Notes: generated by a model not told the origin, from the sequence alone. A stretch of DNA of 64,000 nt from Pseudomonadota bacterium (GCA_030145845.1 JAIXHJ010000014.1:51097-115096), one strand, 5' to 3'; counted from the stretch's first letter, positions 27,710 through 38,437 are shown. Numbers and translations are program-made.

Positions 27710-28870
27710 ATGGCTGTTCTGAAAATGACTGAGCTGGACCTGAAAGGAAAGCGGGTTCTGATCCGTGAGGACCTGAACGTACCGGTAAAAGACGGCAAAG
27801 TAACGTCAGACGCACGTATCCGCGCATCCCTGCCGACCATTCAGCATGCACTGAACGCCGGTGCGCAAGTCATTGTGATGTCTCACCTCGGCCGTCCGAC
27901 TGAGGGTGAATACGCCGACGAATTTTCCATGCAGCCGGTGGCCGATCACCTGTCCGGACTGCTCGGTCGCGACGTGAATGTGGTGAAAGATTTCCGTGCC
28001 GGTATCGAACTGGCCGATGGTGAACTGGCGCTGCTGGAAAACGTACGCTTTAACAAAGGCGAAAAGAAAGACGCAGACGAGCTGGCCAAAGCGTATGCGG
28101 AACTGTGCGACATCTTTGTGATGGATGCGTTCGGTACTGCGCACCGCGCCCAGGCCTCCACGCACGGTGTTGCTAAGTTTGCCCCGGTTGCCTGTGCCGG
28201 CCCGTTGCTGGCAGCGGAACTGGACGCGCTGGGCAAAGCACTGGATAAACCGGCCCGTCCGCTGGTGGCCATCGTGGGGGGCTCCAAGGTCTCTACCAAG
28301 CTGGAAGTGCTGGAAAGCCTGTCTGACATCTGTGATCAGATCATCGTCGGTGGTGGTATTGCCAACACCTTCCTGGCCGCAGCGGGTAAGCCGGTGGGTA
28401 AATCCCTGTATGAAGAAGACCTGATCCCGGCGGCTAAGAAGCTGATGGAAAAAGTCTCCATTCCGGTACCAACTGATGTGGTGTGCGGCAAAGAATTCTC
28501 TGAAACCGCCGTGGCGACTCTGAAAAGTGCCGACGACGTAGAAGCCGATGACATGATCTTCGACATCGGTCCGGATTCCGCTGCCGCACTGGCAGAGCAG
28601 CTGAAAGAAGCCAAAACCATTATCTGGAACGGCCCGGTGGGTGTGTTTGAATTCGACCAGTTCGGCGCCGGCACCAAAGCGCTGTCACTGGCGATTGCTG
28701 AATCCGATGCTTTCTCCATTGCCGGTGGTGGTGACACGCTGGCAGCGGTGGATAAGTATGAAATCGCCGACAAGGTGTCTTACATCTCAACCGGTGGCGG
28801 CGCGTTCCTCGAATTTGTGGAAGGCAAAACCCTGCCGGCGGTAGCGATTCTGGAAGAACGCGCGAAGTAA
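27710..28870 (+). CDS. pgk: Phosphoglycerate kinase
   Basis: 386 residues. It transfers phosphate between 1,3-bisphosphoglycerate and ADP in glycolysis/gluconeogenesis. Recognisable motifs: [52 protein letters not shown], the hinge region GGSKVSTKL and the nucleotide site [19 protein letters not shown] and GGGDTLAAV. It lies 44 bases after epd with an AGAGGAAA ribosome-binding site. A hairpin terminator follows. Confidence 0.98.
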   Translation: MAVLKMTELDLKGKRVLIREDLNVPVKDGKVTSDARIRASLPTIQHALNAGAQVIVMSHLGRPTEGEYADEFSMQPVADHLSGLLGRDVNVVKDFRAGIELADGELALLENVRFNKGEKKDADELAKAYAELCDIFVMDAFGTAHRAQASTHGVAKFAPVACAGPLLAAELDALGKALDKPARPLVAIVGGSKVSTKLEVLESLSDICDQIIVGGGIANTFLAAAGKPVGKSLYEEDLIPAAKKLMEKVSIPVPTDVVCGKEFSETAVATLKSADDVEADDMIFDIGPDSAAALAEQLKEAKTIIWNGPVGVFEFDQFGAGTKALSLAIAESDAFSIAGGGDTLAAVDKYEIADKVSYISTGGGAFLEFVEGKTLPAVAILEERAK

Positions 28871-28888
28871 TTATTCCCGGCAGGGCAG

Positions 28889-28917
28889 AAACCCCGGTAA
28901 CGCCGGGGTTTTTTATT
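28889..28917 (+). terminator. Rho-independent terminator after pgk
   Basis: AAACCCCGG (28889-28897) and CCGGGGTTT (28903-28911) form a 9-bp stem with a 5-base loop, followed by a T-run. Confidence 0.9.
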
Positions 28918-29014
28918 TCCGCTAATCGCCGGGGCTGCAGTTTCTACAGGTTTCTATCCCGTCTGATAGCCGTTAGAATACGGCCAGATTTTCCAAACGG
29001 TTAAGGTAATTCTC

Positions 29015-30079
29015 ATGGCATTAATCAGCATGCGTCAGATGCTGGATCACGCCGCCGAATTCGGCTACGGCGTACCGGCTTTCAACGTGAACAACCTCGA
29101 ACAGATGCGCGCTATTATGGAAGCGGCAGACAAGACCGATTCCCCGGTGATCGTGCAGGCCTCTGCCGGTGCCCGTAAATACGCCGGTGCGCCTTTCCTG
29201 CGTCACCTGATCCTGGCGGCTGTTGAAGAATTCCCGCATATCCCGGTGTGTATGCACCAGGACCACGGTACGTCACCGGCCGTATGTCAGCGTTCCATTC
29301 AACTGGGCTTCAGCTCGGTGATGATGGACGGTTCTCTGGGGGAAGACGGTAAAACCCCGACTTCTTACGAATACAACGTTGACGTGACCAAACGCACGGT
29401 GGATATGGCCCACGCCTGTGGCGTATCGGTGGAAGGTGAGCTGGGTTGCCTGGGTTCCCTGGAAACGGGTCAGGCCGGTGAAGAAGATGGCATCGGTGCA
29501 GAAGGCACGCTGTCGCACGACCAGATGCTGACCGACCCGGAAGAAGCGGCTGACTTCGTGAAGAAAACCGGCGTGGATGCGCTGGCCATTGCCTGTGGTA
29601 CTTCCCACGGTGCGTACAAGTTCACCCGTCCGCCAACTGGCGACATTCTGGCCATCGACCGTATCAAGGAAATCCACAAGCGTATTCCGGATACTCATCT
29701 GGTGATGCACGGTTCTTCCTCTGTGCCGCAGGAGTGGCTGGCGATCATCAACGAATTCGGTGGTGAGATTCCGGAAACCTACGGTGTGCCGGTTGAGCAG
29801 ATCGTGGAAGGTATTAAATACGGTGTGCGTAAAGTGAACATCGATACTGACCTGCGTCTGGCCTCTACCGGTGCGATCCGTCGCTTCCTGGCGCAGAACC
29901 CGGCTGAATTCGACCCACGTAAGTACTTCAAAGAATCCGTAAAAGCGATGAGCGACATCTGTATCGCCCGTTACGAAGCGTTTGGTACTGCGGGTAACGC
30001 ATCCAAAATCAAAGCGGTATCGCTTGATGCGATGTTCGAGCGTTACGCCAGCGGTGAGCTGGATCCGAAGATCGCCTGA
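29015..30079 (+). CDS. fba: Class II fructose-bisphosphate aldolase
   Basis: 354 residues, a Zn-dependent aldolase joining or splitting fructose-1,6-bisphosphate. It resembles the CbbA-like (Calvin-cycle subtype) group found in pseudomonads rather than the E. coli FbaA group. Zn ligands lie in [15 protein letters not shown] and [19 protein letters not shown] is the phosphate-binding end. It probably has its own promoter (TAGAAT at 28974-28979), because a terminator separates it from pgk. Ends at a strong bidirectional terminator. Confidence 0.97.
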   Translation: MALISMRQMLDHAAEFGYGVPAFNVNNLEQMRAIMEAADKTDSPVIVQASAGARKYAGAPFLRHLILAAVEEFPHIPVCMHQDHGTSPAVCQRSIQLGFSSVMMDGSLGEDGKTPTSYEYNVDVTKRTVDMAHACGVSVEGELGCLGSLETGQAGEEDGIGAEGTLSHDQMLTDPEEAADFVKKTGVDALAIACGTSHGAYKFTRPPTGDILAIDRIKEIHKRIPDTHLVMHGSSSVPQEWLAIINEFGGEIPETYGVPVEQIVEGIKYGVRKVNIDTDLRLASTGAIRRFLAQNPAEFDPRKYFKESVKAMSDICIARYEAFGTAGNASKIKAVSLDAMFERYASGELDPKIA

Positions 30080-30094
30080 TTCGTTGCTGACCAA

Positions 30095-30123
30095 AAAAAA
30101 ACCGGGCTCGTCCCGGTTTTTTT
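30095..30123. terminator. Rho-independent terminator after fba
   Basis: AAAAAAACCGGG (30095-30106) and CCCGGTTTTTTT (30112-30123) around a CTCGT loop, with T-runs on both strands. Confidence 0.92.
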
Positions 30124-30172
30124 ACGTCTGCAGAAAATGAAAATCGGGTGCCGCCGCACATCCCTGTGCTGC

Positions 30173-30216
30173 AAAAAATTAACAGACACAGGGAGCTCAA
30201 CCCCTGTGTCTGTTAA
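30173..30216 (-). terminator. Long-stem terminator for the second chemoreceptor gene
   Basis: A perfect 15-bp inverted repeat (30179-30193 with 30202-30216, outer sequence TTAACAGACACAGGG) around an 8-base loop. Read leftward it is followed by TTTTTT (complement of 30173-30178), placing it about 105 bases beyond the stop of the gene at 30321. Confidence 0.8.
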
Positions 30217-30320
30217 AGAGAGTGGATGGCCATTGGCCTGTTAATCTTCATTAACCCTGCCAGACTATTTGGCTGGCACGTCAGTATCAATACGACAGAA
30301 TGCTTAGTAGTGGCGCATTG

Positions 30321-31934
30321 TTAACCGACACGGAAGATCTGCAGCAGCTGATGCTGACGGTCGGCCAGTGATTTCAGGGCATTGCTGAGATGTTCAGTTT
30401 GTCCGGCCTTTTCCCGGGTTTCGCTGCTCAGACGGGTGCTGGTGGCAGAACGGTTGCGCATACTGGCCGTCAGCTGTTCCTGTTCCTGTGACAGCTGGTG
30501 GATGGTCTGATTCACGTCCTCCACCTGACTGAAAGACTGACGCAGGGCAGCCAGTGCGCTGCTGGCCTCCTGCGCCTGGGCCGCCATGGTGGTGCTGAGC
30601 TGGCTGGTGCTCTGCAGGCCGCTGGCGGTGCGGTTGCTGGACTGACGGATATTGTCGACCAGCTGCTGGATTTCGCGGGTTGATTCGGCGGTGCGCATGG
30701 CCAGGGTGCGCACTTCATCGGCCACCACGGCAAAGCCACGGCCCTGCTCGCCGGCACGGGCTGCTTCAATGGCGGCGTTCAGGGCCAGCAGATTGGTCTG
30801 CTCGGCGATGTTGTTGATGACGGTCAGTACTTCACCGATATTTTCACTGTGGGCCTGCATCTCTTCAGCGCTGGCTACCGCGGCTTCCACCTGACTGACG
30901 GACTGGCGGATGGTGTCACCGACGCTGGCCACACGGCTGCTGCTCTGGCTGATCAGTTCCCCGGCGGTGGCGGTAGCGTCGGTGGCCTGGGTGCAGGTAT
31001 GACGGATTGCTGCGGCCGCTTCTCCCAGCCGCTCACCTTCCTGATGAGTGTGAGTGATTTCAGTACTCTGCTGCGTGGCGGCTTCGCCTGCGGCCTGGGC
31101 CAGCGTCAGCAGCTGTTCGGCGCTGGTGGTGACTTCGCGGCCGTTGCCATGAATGGTACTCAGGGTGCTGGCGAGGGTGTCCATCATCTGATCGAAGGCG
31201 GTGGACAGCTCGCCCAGTTCATCGGCATGACGGTAGCCGGTACGCAGGCTCAGATCGCGTTCTTTCCCGATGTCGATGACCTGATTACGGATAGTGCGTA
31301 ACGGGGTGAGAATACGGCGGTAGCTGAACCAGCCGGCCAGCGAGGTGGCACAGATCAGCAGCACGGCCAGCAGCAGGATATTACGTACGGTGGCATGGGT
31401 CTGTTGCAGAGCCTGACGCCGGCCTTCGGCGGCCAGTTCGGTCTGAATGGTTACCAGCTCACGCAGCAGCTGCATGACGGGCGTCAGTGCCGGGTAAAGA
31501 TCCATGTCGATATAATTACCAAGGCTGTAAGATTCGTGCTCTTTAATATAGGTTGCCACCTGAGCCATGGCGTCCATGGCTTTCTGCCACTGTTCTGTGG
31601 CGGCGCTGATCTTTTCCTGTTCCGCCGCGGATAAAGGGCTGTTGAGGTAAGACTGCCAGGTACTGTGGATGGTTGCACTGGCCTGACTGATGCGTTGTTC
31701 TGCCTCGGGCCAGAGCATCATCTGCGCGCGGCTCAGGTGAGCGGTGTCGATCACGCCTTCAGACAGGTTGCGGCTGATACCGGTCAGCATCCATACCGGT
31801 TGCATACGCTGTTCAAACAGCAGGGTGGTGTCGTTGACGACGCGGCTGATCTGCAGCCAGACATACAGTGAAATAATGGCTGCCAGCAGTGCGGGAAGGG
31901 CAGCCAGCAGCAATAAACGATGCCGGATTCGCAT
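30321..31934 (-). CDS. Methyl-accepting chemotaxis protein with four-helix-bundle sensor
   Basis: 537 residues: TM1 (about 8-28), an all-helical periplasmic domain (about 30-185) of the 4HB_MCP type, TM2 (about 187-207), HAMP (about 208-262) and a signalling hairpin with the strictly conserved tip [23 protein letters not shown]. It ends without a CheR-tethering pentapeptide. The start has AGGAAACACC upstream. The ligand is unknown. It shares the signalling tip with the chemoreceptor at 9142-10776 but has an unrelated sensor domain. Confidence 0.93.
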   Translation of the reverse strand: MRIRHRLLLLAALPALLAAIISLYVWLQISRVVNDTTLLFEQRMQPVWMLTGISRNLSEGVIDTAHLSRAQMMLWPEAEQRISQASATIHSTWQSYLNSPLSAAEQEKISAATEQWQKAMDAMAQVATYIKEHESYSLGNYIDMDLYPALTPVMQLLRELVTIQTELAAEGRRQALQQTHATVRNILLLAVLLICATSLAGWFSYRRILTPLRTIRNQVIDIGKERDLSLRTGYRHADELGELSTAFDQMMDTLASTLSTIHGNGREVTTSAEQLLTLAQAAGEAATQQSTEITHTHQEGERLGEAAAAIRHTCTQATDATATAGELISQSSSRVASVGDTIRQSVSQVEAAVASAEEMQAHSENIGEVLTVINNIAEQTNLLALNAAIEAARAGEQGRGFAVVADEVRTLAMRTAESTREIQQLVDNIRQSSNRTASGLQSTSQLSTTMAAQAQEASSALAALRQSFSQVEDVNQTIHQLSQEQEQLTASMRNRSATSTRLSSETREKAGQTEHLSNALKSLADRQHQLLQIFRVG

Positions 31935-32201
31935 GGTGTTTCCTGATCAGTTATTCAGTGAAGACCAGAATAGTTTCCGTCGCTCATCTTTTCATGGCTG
32001 AAATATGAAGTTTTTATTACAGACCTTGCGAAAAAAGTCCTTTGATTTCATGTGCTTATCATTGAGCAAAGCACGTGTTTACATTCTGCTTACTGACGTT
32101 TGCGGGCAAATCTTTACCGCTGCAGCCTGTCCGTTTCTGACACCCTGTGCGATGCTTCGTTTACCTTCACCGGCAGTGGCCGGTAGTGAGAGTCCTGCCC
32201 C

Positions 32202-33656
32202 ATGATCAGACGAGTAAACCTTCTTTCCGTATTTTCTGCACGGCCGGCATTCTGCTGTGCAGCGCTGCTGCTGGCTGGCTGCAGTTCGACCGCGACGCTG
32301 GCACCGCCACCGACGATCGAGGCCGGCAGCGGCTGGCAGTCAGAACTGCCGGCCGGGGTGGTGGTGGCCGAGCAGAGTGGTGATCTGGGTGGCTGGTGGC
32401 AGCAACTGCAGGACCCGCTGCTGAATCAGCTGATTGAACTGACGCTGCAGAACAGCCCGGATATCGAAAGTGCGCGCATCAATTACCGTCTTGCCCGGCT
32501 GGAGCAGGGGATTGCCGGGGCCGATAACAAGCCGGCCGTGGTTGCATCAACCGGTGCCAGCCGTGAGGGCACAAGTGGCGACATGGAGACCGGCTACAGC
32601 GCCGGACTGACGGCTTCCTGGGAGCTTGATCTGTGGGGCAATATCGCTTCCCAGCGCACAGCGGCTAAGGCCGGGGTGGATCAGGCCAGTGAGGCATTAC
32701 ACGATGCTCAGGTCAGTCTGATTGCGGAAACGGCGACCGCCTATACCAACCTGCGGCTGGCGCAGGAGAATATCCGCGTGGCGCAGGCCAGTATTGATAT
32801 CCGCCGTGCAAGTTACGACATGGCCAGATTTGAATACGAAGCGGGCCTGTCCACGGAACTGGCCGTGATGCAGGCAAAAACCCTGCTCGACCAGAGCCGG
32901 GCGGAGTTACCGTCTTACCGTAAGGACGAGGCGGAAGCCATTAATCAGCTGACGGCACTGGCCGGCGGCGGTAACAGCGGCCTGTTGCCGCAGTTGCGCC
33001 AGCCCGCTGCATTACCGGCCCTGCCGCAGCAGGCGGTGGTCAGTCTGCCGGCGGATATTCTGCGCCAGCGCCCGGATGTAAAAGCGCAGGAGTTTGCCGT
33101 GATTCAGCAGGCGGAAGCGGTGACCCAGGCTGAGAACAGCCGTTACCCGTCCTTCACCCTGACCGGCAAACTGACCGGTCAGGATGATCATTACGCCGAT
33201 GTATTCGACGTCGACAATATGATCCGCTCCCTGGCGGCCAGTCTGTCCTATACCCTGTTTGACAGCGGCGTGCTGAAGAAAAAAGCGCAGGAGGAACAGC
33301 TGGCACTGGAAACGGCGCTGAATACCTACCGCAGTACTCTGCTGACAGCGCGTCAGGAAGCCGAAGATGCCCTGTCAGCCCTGACCTCGGCCCAGCGTCA
33401 GCAGGAAGCGTATGAACAGGCGCGGGCGTCGGCGGCCATGGCCGAGGAACTGGCCCGCTTCCAGTACGATGCCGGACTGCTGGATTTTACGGATCTGCTG
33501 GATACGCAATCGGAACTGCTCAGCGCAGAAACGTCGCTGGCAGAAAATAAAGGCACATTACTGAACAGCTGGATTCAGCTGTACCGCACTGTCGGCGGTG
33601 GCTGGCAGGGGCTGGAATCATCGACAACCGCTGACTATCAGGGTGAACAAGAGTGA
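32202..33656 (+). CDS. TolC-like outer-membrane efflux lipoprotein (NodT/OEP family)
   Basis: 484 residues, lipobox LLAGC (Cys27). Two OEP repeats (about 75-260 and 285-465) with the typical SWELDLWGNIASQR, LAQENIRVAQ, LPADILRQRPDV and SYTLFDSGVLKKKAQEEQL segments. It forms the outer-membrane channel of a tripartite pump. It is the first gene of a four-gene operon; its GTGA stop overlaps the start of the adaptor gene. The 267 bases upstream (31935-32201) carry no gene. Confidence 0.94.
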   Translation: MIRRVNLLSVFSARPAFCCAALLLAGCSSTATLAPPPTIEAGSGWQSELPAGVVVAEQSGDLGGWWQQLQDPLLNQLIELTLQNSPDIESARINYRLARLEQGIAGADNKPAVVASTGASREGTSGDMETGYSAGLTASWELDLWGNIASQRTAAKAGVDQASEALHDAQVSLIAETATAYTNLRLAQENIRVAQASIDIRRASYDMARFEYEAGLSTELAVMQAKTLLDQSRAELPSYRKDEAEAINQLTALAGGGNSGLLPQLRQPAALPALPQQAVVSLPADILRQRPDVKAQEFAVIQQAEAVTQAENSRYPSFTLTGKLTGQDDHYADVFDVDNMIRSLAASLSYTLFDSGVLKKKAQEEQLALETALNTYRSTLLTARQEAEDALSALTSAQRQQEAYEQARASAAMAEELARFQYDAGLLDFTDLLDTQSELLSAETSLAENKGTLLNSWIQLYRTVGGGWQGLESSTTADYQGEQE

Positions 33657-34972
33657 ACGAAGCACAACAGAAAAAAGCCGCAGAGCTGGGGCTGGCCGCG
33701 GGCCGCAGCCATAAAAAAAGCTGGCTGCTGGCGGTGGTCGTGGTGGTTATCCTGCTGGCGGCAGCGGTGTTCTTTTTCCTGCAACCCGGTAATCCACAGG
33801 ACAGTCAGCTGTTCAAGACGGACACCGTGACCCGTGCTGATATCGCAGTGACGGTATCCGCCACCGGCAGTGTCGAACCCAAGGATGAAGTTGAGGTGAG
33901 TTCTGAGCTGTCCGGCATTATGGATGAAGTGTATGTCGACTATAACGATCATGTGACCGCCGGCCAGGCGCTGGCGAAGCTGGATACCAGCACCCTCAGC
34001 GCCGATGTACTGGAAAAACAGAGCTCGCTGAAGTCGGCCAAAGCGAACGTTGCCCAGGCCGAGGCCGAACTGGAAGAGGCGCAGCTCGACTACCAGCATT
34101 ATCAGAAAGTGTGGCAGCTGAGCGATGGTAAACACCCGTCGCAACAGACGCTGGATTCTGCGCGCATTGCCGTGACCAAGGCGCAGGCCAGTCTGCAGGT
34201 GGCACAGGCCAGTGTCGAAGTGGCGGCGGCCGATCTTGATTCGGCGCAGTCGGATCTGGTAAAGGCCACCATTGTGTCGCCGATTGATGGCATCGTGCTG
34301 AGCAAGGATGTGGAGCCGGGGCAGACGATTGCGTCATCGTATTCCGCGCCAACCCTGTTTCTGCTGGCCGCCGACCTGAAGGATATGGAACTGCATGTTG
34401 ATATTGATGAGGCGGATATTGGTCTGATTAAACTGGGACAGCAGGCAAGCTTTACCGTTGATGCCTACAGCGGACGTGAATTTCAGGCGCAAATTATTCA
34501 GATCCGGCTGGCGGATACGGAAGACGACGACGACAGCAGTGTTGTGTCTTATGAAACCATTCTCAAAGTGGATAACAGCGACCTCGCGCTGCTGCCAGGG
34601 ATGACGGCGGTCACCGATATTGCCGTGCAGTCAGCCAGCGACGTCCTCACTATTGCCAGTGCTGCACTGCGTTACAGCCCCGACTTCGGCGAGCCGCCGG
34701 CCGGGGCTGATGACGGCGAAGAAGGGGGAGGCCTGTTTGATTTTATGCCGCGCGGTCCGCGGCGCGATAACCAGAATAAACAGGCAGATAACGACAACAT
34801 CAATGGTTCGCTGGAAGGGCAGAAAACCACCATCTGGGTTCTGCGTGATAAATACCCGCAGCCGGTGGAAGTGGAAACCGGTATCAGCGACGGCCTGCGC
34901 ACTCAGATTGTGGCCGGAGAGCTGCAGGAAAACGATGAGGTCATTATCGACGCTGTCCAGGTTAACGACTGA
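33653..34972 (+). CDS. Periplasmic adaptor protein, MacA/HlyD family
   Basis: 439 residues from GTG 33653. N-terminal inner-membrane helix (about 23-42), barrel-sandwich lipoyl halves (VSATGSVEPKDEVEVSSELSG and VSPIDGIVLSKDVEPGQTI) flanking a long helical hairpin (about 118-205), then a beta-barrel domain. A charged insertion (about 345-385, with DDGEEGGG and RRDNQNKQADNDN) precedes the final strands and is unusual for MacA. It links the ABC pump to the OEP channel. Overlaps on both sides show it is one operon. Confidence 0.92.
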   Translation: MNEAQQKKAAELGLAAGRSHKKSWLLAVVVVVILLAAAVFFFLQPGNPQDSQLFKTDTVTRADIAVTVSATGSVEPKDEVEVSSELSGIMDEVYVDYNDHVTAGQALAKLDTSTLSADVLEKQSSLKSAKANVAQAEAELEEAQLDYQHYQKVWQLSDGKHPSQQTLDSARIAVTKAQASLQVAQASVEVAAADLDSAQSDLVKATIVSPIDGIVLSKDVEPGQTIASSYSAPTLFLLAADLKDMELHVDIDEADIGLIKLGQQASFTVDAYSGREFQAQIIQIRLADTEDDDDSSVVSYETILKVDNSDLALLPGMTAVTDIAVQSASDVLTIASAALRYSPDFGEPPAGADDGEEGGGLFDFMPRGPRRDNQNKQADNDNINGSLEGQKTTIWVLRDKYPQPVEVETGISDGLRTQIVAGELQENDEVIIDAVQVND

Positions 34973-35682
34973 TGGCAGCGGATAATGAGGCGCTGATCCG
35001 TTTCGACGGTGTGACCAAATCCTATGGTACCGGTACGGCCGAATTCCAGGCGCTGAAGGGCGTCGATTTTGCCGTTAATTCCGGCGAATTTGTTTCCCTG
35101 ATGGGCCCCAGTGGTTCCGGTAAGTCGACGGTCATGAATATTGTCGGCTGTCTTGATGTGCTGACCAGTGGTGAGTATTTTTTTCAGGGCGTGCCGGTGT
35201 CACAACTCGACCGCAATCAGCGTGCTTTACTGCGTCGCCAGCATATCGGCTTTGTCTTTCAGGGCTTTAATCTGCTGGCCCGTACTTCGGCGATAGAAAA
35301 TGTCGAGTTACCGTTGGTTTACCGGGGGCTGAGCCGCAGGGAACGTTACCGTTTATCCATGGCCGCGCTGGAAAAAGTCGGACTGGAGCAGTGGGCCAAT
35401 CATAATCCGGGGGAGTTATCCGGTGGTCAGCAACAGCGTGTGGCCATTGCCCGGTCACTGGTCACCAGCCCGGCTATTCTGCTGGCAGATGAACCGACCG
35501 GTAACCTGGATACCCAGCGCAGTCAGGAAATTATGCAGTTGATGGCGGATCTGAACAAAGATCAGCAGCTGACGATTCTGATGGTCACCCACGAACCGGA
35601 TATGGCGGAATATTCTCACCGCGTGATTCATTTTGTCGATGGCCGGGTCGATAAGGAAGAGGTGAACCGCCATGCTGAATAA
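34972..35682 (+). CDS. ABC transporter ATPase (MacB-N/LolD-like)
   Basis: 236 residues. Walker A GPSGSGKST (45-53), Q-loop FVFQGFNLLARTS, signature LSGGQQQRVAIARS and Walker B ILLADEPTGNLD. It belongs to the MacB/LolD/FtsE group, which works by mechanotransmission rather than classic substrate translocation. The ATG overlaps the stop of the adaptor gene by one base. In MacB the ATPase and permease are one chain; here they are two genes. Confidence 0.95.
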   Translation: MAADNEALIRFDGVTKSYGTGTAEFQALKGVDFAVNSGEFVSLMGPSGSGKSTVMNIVGCLDVLTSGEYFFQGVPVSQLDRNQRALLRRQHIGFVFQGFNLLARTSAIENVELPLVYRGLSRRERYRLSMAALEKVGLEQWANHNPGELSGGQQQRVAIARSLVTSPAILLADEPTGNLDTQRSQEIMQLMADLNKDQQLTILMVTHEPDMAEYSHRVIHFVDGRVDKEEVNRHAE

Positions 35683-36880
35683 TGCATTAAAACTCGCCCT
35701 GCAGCAGATCCGGCGCAATATCATGCGCTCATTTCTGACCACGCTCGGCATTATTATCGGTGTGGCTGCGGTGATCACCATGGTCAGCCTGGGCAATGGT
35801 GCCACCGCACAGGTAACTGCACAGGTGTCGAGTCTTGGCAGTAATCTGATGATGGTTAACCGTGGGCAGGGCTTTGGCCCGGGCCGTGACCGGGTGACAG
35901 CGCCGGCCTTTGATCTGGATGATCTGCAGGCGGTGAACAATGAAATTGCCGGCATTAAAGCCATTGCGCCGATGGCCAGCAGCAGTGTGACGCTGGTGCA
36001 TGGTAATAACAGCTGGAGTTCCACCGTACGCGGAACCGATAACCAGTATCTGATCGCCGGTAACTGGGAACTGGAGTCCGGGCGCGAATTTACTCAGGAA
36101 GAGGAAGATAACGGTGCGGCAGTCTGTATCGTCGGCCAGACGGTGGTGGAAGAAGTCTTTGATGGTGGCTCAGCGCTGAATCAGAAAATGCGCATTAACC
36201 GGATTAACTGCACCGTAATCGGCGTTCTGGACGGTAAGGGGCAGACCAGTTTCGGCAGTGATCAGGATGATATTGTGATTATGCCGTTACCGACTTTTCA
36301 GCGTCGTATTGCCGGTAACCGTGATGTGGCGCAGATTTATATTTCGCTGGAAGATAATATCGATTCAGAGCATGTGGAAGACCGGCTGACCACGCTGCTG
36401 CGTAAACGCCGTAATATCGCGCCTAATGAAGACGATAACTTCAATATTTTCAATACCACGGAACTGGCAGAAACCCTGACCAGTACCACCCAGACCATGA
36501 CCGGCCTGCTGGGCGCGGTAGCCGGCGTCAGCCTGCTGGTGGGCGGTATCGGGATTATGAATATTATGCTGGTGTCGGTGACCGAGCGGACCCGGGAAAT
36601 CGGTATCCGCCTGGCCATCGGTGCACTGGAAAATGAAGTGCTGCTGCAGTTTCTGGTTGAGGCTGTGGTGCTGTCCTCGCTGGGCGGCATTATCGGTATC
36701 CTGCTGGCTTTTCTGTTGTCCTACGGGTTAGCGCTACTCATGCACATGCCGTTTATTTTTGATATCAGCATGAGCGTGGCGGCGTTTGTGTTTTCCGCGC
36801 TGGTAGGGGTGGTGTTCGGCTATGTTCCGGCCCGCCGGGCCGCACAGATGAATCCGATTGAAGCCCTGCGTCATGAATAA
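35672..36880 (+). CDS. MacB-type ABC permease (FtsX family)
   Basis: 402 residues: TM1 (about 22-45, LTTLGIIIGVAAVITMVSLG), a large periplasmic MacB_PCD domain (about 50-250), then the FtsX core with three helices (about 280-305, 325-350, 365-390), including GGIGIMNIMLVSVTERTREIGIRLAIGA. It overlaps the ATPase gene by 11 bases. Together with the adaptor and OEP lipoprotein it forms a MacAB-TolC-like exporter for a peptide, siderophore, antibiotic or lipid; the cargo cannot be told. Confidence 0.94.
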   Translation: MLNNALKLALQQIRRNIMRSFLTTLGIIIGVAAVITMVSLGNGATAQVTAQVSSLGSNLMMVNRGQGFGPGRDRVTAPAFDLDDLQAVNNEIAGIKAIAPMASSSVTLVHGNNSWSSTVRGTDNQYLIAGNWELESGREFTQEEEDNGAAVCIVGQTVVEEVFDGGSALNQKMRINRINCTVIGVLDGKGQTSFGSDQDDIVIMPLPTFQRRIAGNRDVAQIYISLEDNIDSEHVEDRLTTLLRKRRNIAPNEDDNFNIFNTTELAETLTSTTQTMTGLLGAVAGVSLLVGGIGIMNIMLVSVTERTREIGIRLAIGALENEVLLQFLVEAVVLSSLGGIIGILLAFLLSYGLALLMHMPFIFDISMSVAAFVFSALVGVVFGYVPARRAAQMNPIEALRHE

Positions 36881-36896
36881 AGTCTGGCAGGCAGGC

Positions 36897-36930
36897 ATAA
36901 AAAAGCGCGGTCATAACCGCGCTTTTTTAT
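36897..36930. terminator. Bidirectional terminator between the exporter operon and the NCS2 permease gene
   Basis: A perfect 15-bp stem (36897-36911 with 36916-36930; core GCGCGGT/ACCGCGC) with a 4-base loop and A/T runs on both sides. Confidence 0.93.
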
Positions 36931-36958
36931 GCTCTGATAAGAGCGGCTGCCGCAGTCG

Positions 36959-38326
36959 TCAGATATTATCTTCTTTCGTCAGCAGTTTGATTTCACCTGG
37001 CATGAGCGTATTCAGAATAATGGCAGCCAGACCACTCATGGTCACCGCCGAGCCAAAGATATTCTGGATGACTTTCGGCATTTCTTTCAGCAGATCCGGT
37101 ACCGCAGCAACGCCCAGACCCAGACCAAAGGCAACGGCCATAATCAGCATGCTGCGGCGGTCGAGATCCACTGTGGCGATAATACGGATACCGGCCGCAG
37201 CCACGGTACCGAACATCACCAGGGTGGCGCCGCCGAGCACCGGTTTTGGCAGCTGCTGGAAAATACCGCCAATCACCGGGAACAGGCCGAGAATAATCAG
37301 GAAGGCGGCAATGTAAAATGCCACATAGCGGCTGGCGATGCCGGTCAGCTGGATCACGCCGTTGTTCTGACTGAAAGTGGTGTTCGGGAAGGTATTGAAC
37401 ACGGCTGCAATCATGGAGTTGATACCATCGGCGAAAACCCCTGCTTTTACCCGGCTGCGGTACAGGTCACCGGTAATCGGTTCTTTCGATACCATGGAGG
37501 TTGCGGTCAGGTCACCGGAAGATTCAATGGCCGTGATCAGGTAAATCAGTGCCACCGGCAGGAAGGCGGCAAAATCAAAATCAAAACCGTATTTGAACGG
37601 TACCGGCAGAGCAAACCAGTCCATTTTGGCGAGACCGGAGAAATCCACTTTGCCCATCAGCATGGCGGCAATAAAGCCGACAATCAGACCGAAGAAAATC
37701 GCGCCGGAACGGATATACGGGTTTTTGCTCTGGTTGAGGATAATGATCAGCAGCAGTACGGTGCCACCCAGCGCCAGATTGGTCAGGCTGCCGAAGTCTG
37801 CAGCTTTGAAGCCACCGCCGAGATCGGTGATGCCGACTTTAATCAGGCTCAGGCCGATGGCAGTAATCACGATGCCGGTTACCAGCGGGTTAATAAAGGT
37901 TTTCAGTTTGTGCAGGAACTGGCTGAGGAAAATCTCGATAAAGGCACCGAGGAAACACACACCGAAAATCAGGCTGAGAATTTCTTCCGGACCGCCGCCT
38001 TTGCCTTTGGCGATAAAGCCGGCCGCCAGAATAGAGCTCAGGAAAGCGAAGCTGGTGCCCTGCAGTGCGACCAGACCGGAACCGATAGGACCGATTTTTT
38101 TCGCCTGAATAAAGGTACCGACACCGGAGACGATCAGCGCCATGCTGATCAGGTAAGGAATTTCGCTGCCCAGACCCAGAACACCACCGATGATCAGTGT
38201 CGGGGTAATAATACCGACGAAGCTGGCCAGCAGATGCTGCAGTGCCGCCAGAATGGCTGCCGGAACCGGTGGTTTATCATTTAATCCGTACAGCAGATCC
38301 GGATTGGCCTCTGAATTGTTCGACAT
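36959..38326 (-). CDS. NCS2-family nucleobase permease (xanthine/uric acid/uracil type)
   Basis: 455 residues with about 12-14 membrane helices. An inner-membrane proton symporter for purines or uracil. NCS2 hallmarks: LQHLLASF in TM1, the GLVALQGTSFAF segment, AIESSGDLTATS with the essential Glu, and the NAT signature QNNGVIQLTG. It is closest by pattern to XanP/UraA-like carriers, but the exact substrate is uncertain. A GG-N10-GC sigma54 promoter and an NtrC-like enhancer lie upstream, so it is probably induced by nitrogen limitation and used to scavenge nucleobases as a nitrogen source. Confidence 0.9.
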   Translation of the reverse strand: MSNNSEANPDLLYGLNDKPPVPAAILAALQHLLASFVGIITPTLIIGGVLGLGSEIPYLISMALIVSGVGTFIQAKKIGPIGSGLVALQGTSFAFLSSILAAGFIAKGKGGGPEEILSLIFGVCFLGAFIEIFLSQFLHKLKTFINPLVTGIVITAIGLSLIKVGITDLGGGFKAADFGSLTNLALGGTVLLLIIILNQSKNPYIRSGAIFFGLIVGFIAAMLMGKVDFSGLAKMDWFALPVPFKYGFDFDFAAFLPVALIYLITAIESSGDLTATSMVSKEPITGDLYRSRVKAGVFADGINSMIAAVFNTFPNTTFSQNNGVIQLTGIASRYVAFYIAAFLIILGLFPVIGGIFQQLPKPVLGGATLVMFGTVAAAGIRIIATVDLDRRSMLIMAVAFGLGLGVAAVPDLLKEMPKVIQNIFGSAVTMSGLAAIILNTLMPGEIKLLTKEDNI

Positions 38327-38421
38327 AAAATCTCTCCGTTATGAGGGGTCTGCCCGGTCGTGTTAGCAGCTGCAGTGCCAGGCTGTCAGTTATGATGCGG
38401 ACTGTCCGCGCAGCAGATTAA

Positions 38422-38437
38422 GCAAAATCCTGACCAA
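38422..38437 (-). promoter_or_regulatory. Candidate sigma54 promoter of the NCS2 permease gene
   Basis: Read leftward: TTGGTCAGGATTTTGCT, which has the invariant GG (complement of 38434-38435), exactly 10 bases, then GC (complement of 38422-38423). The -12 half TTTTGCT is perfect; the -24 half is TTGGTCAG instead of CTGGCACG. The predicted start is near 38410, about 85 bases before the ATG. Confidence 0.65.
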
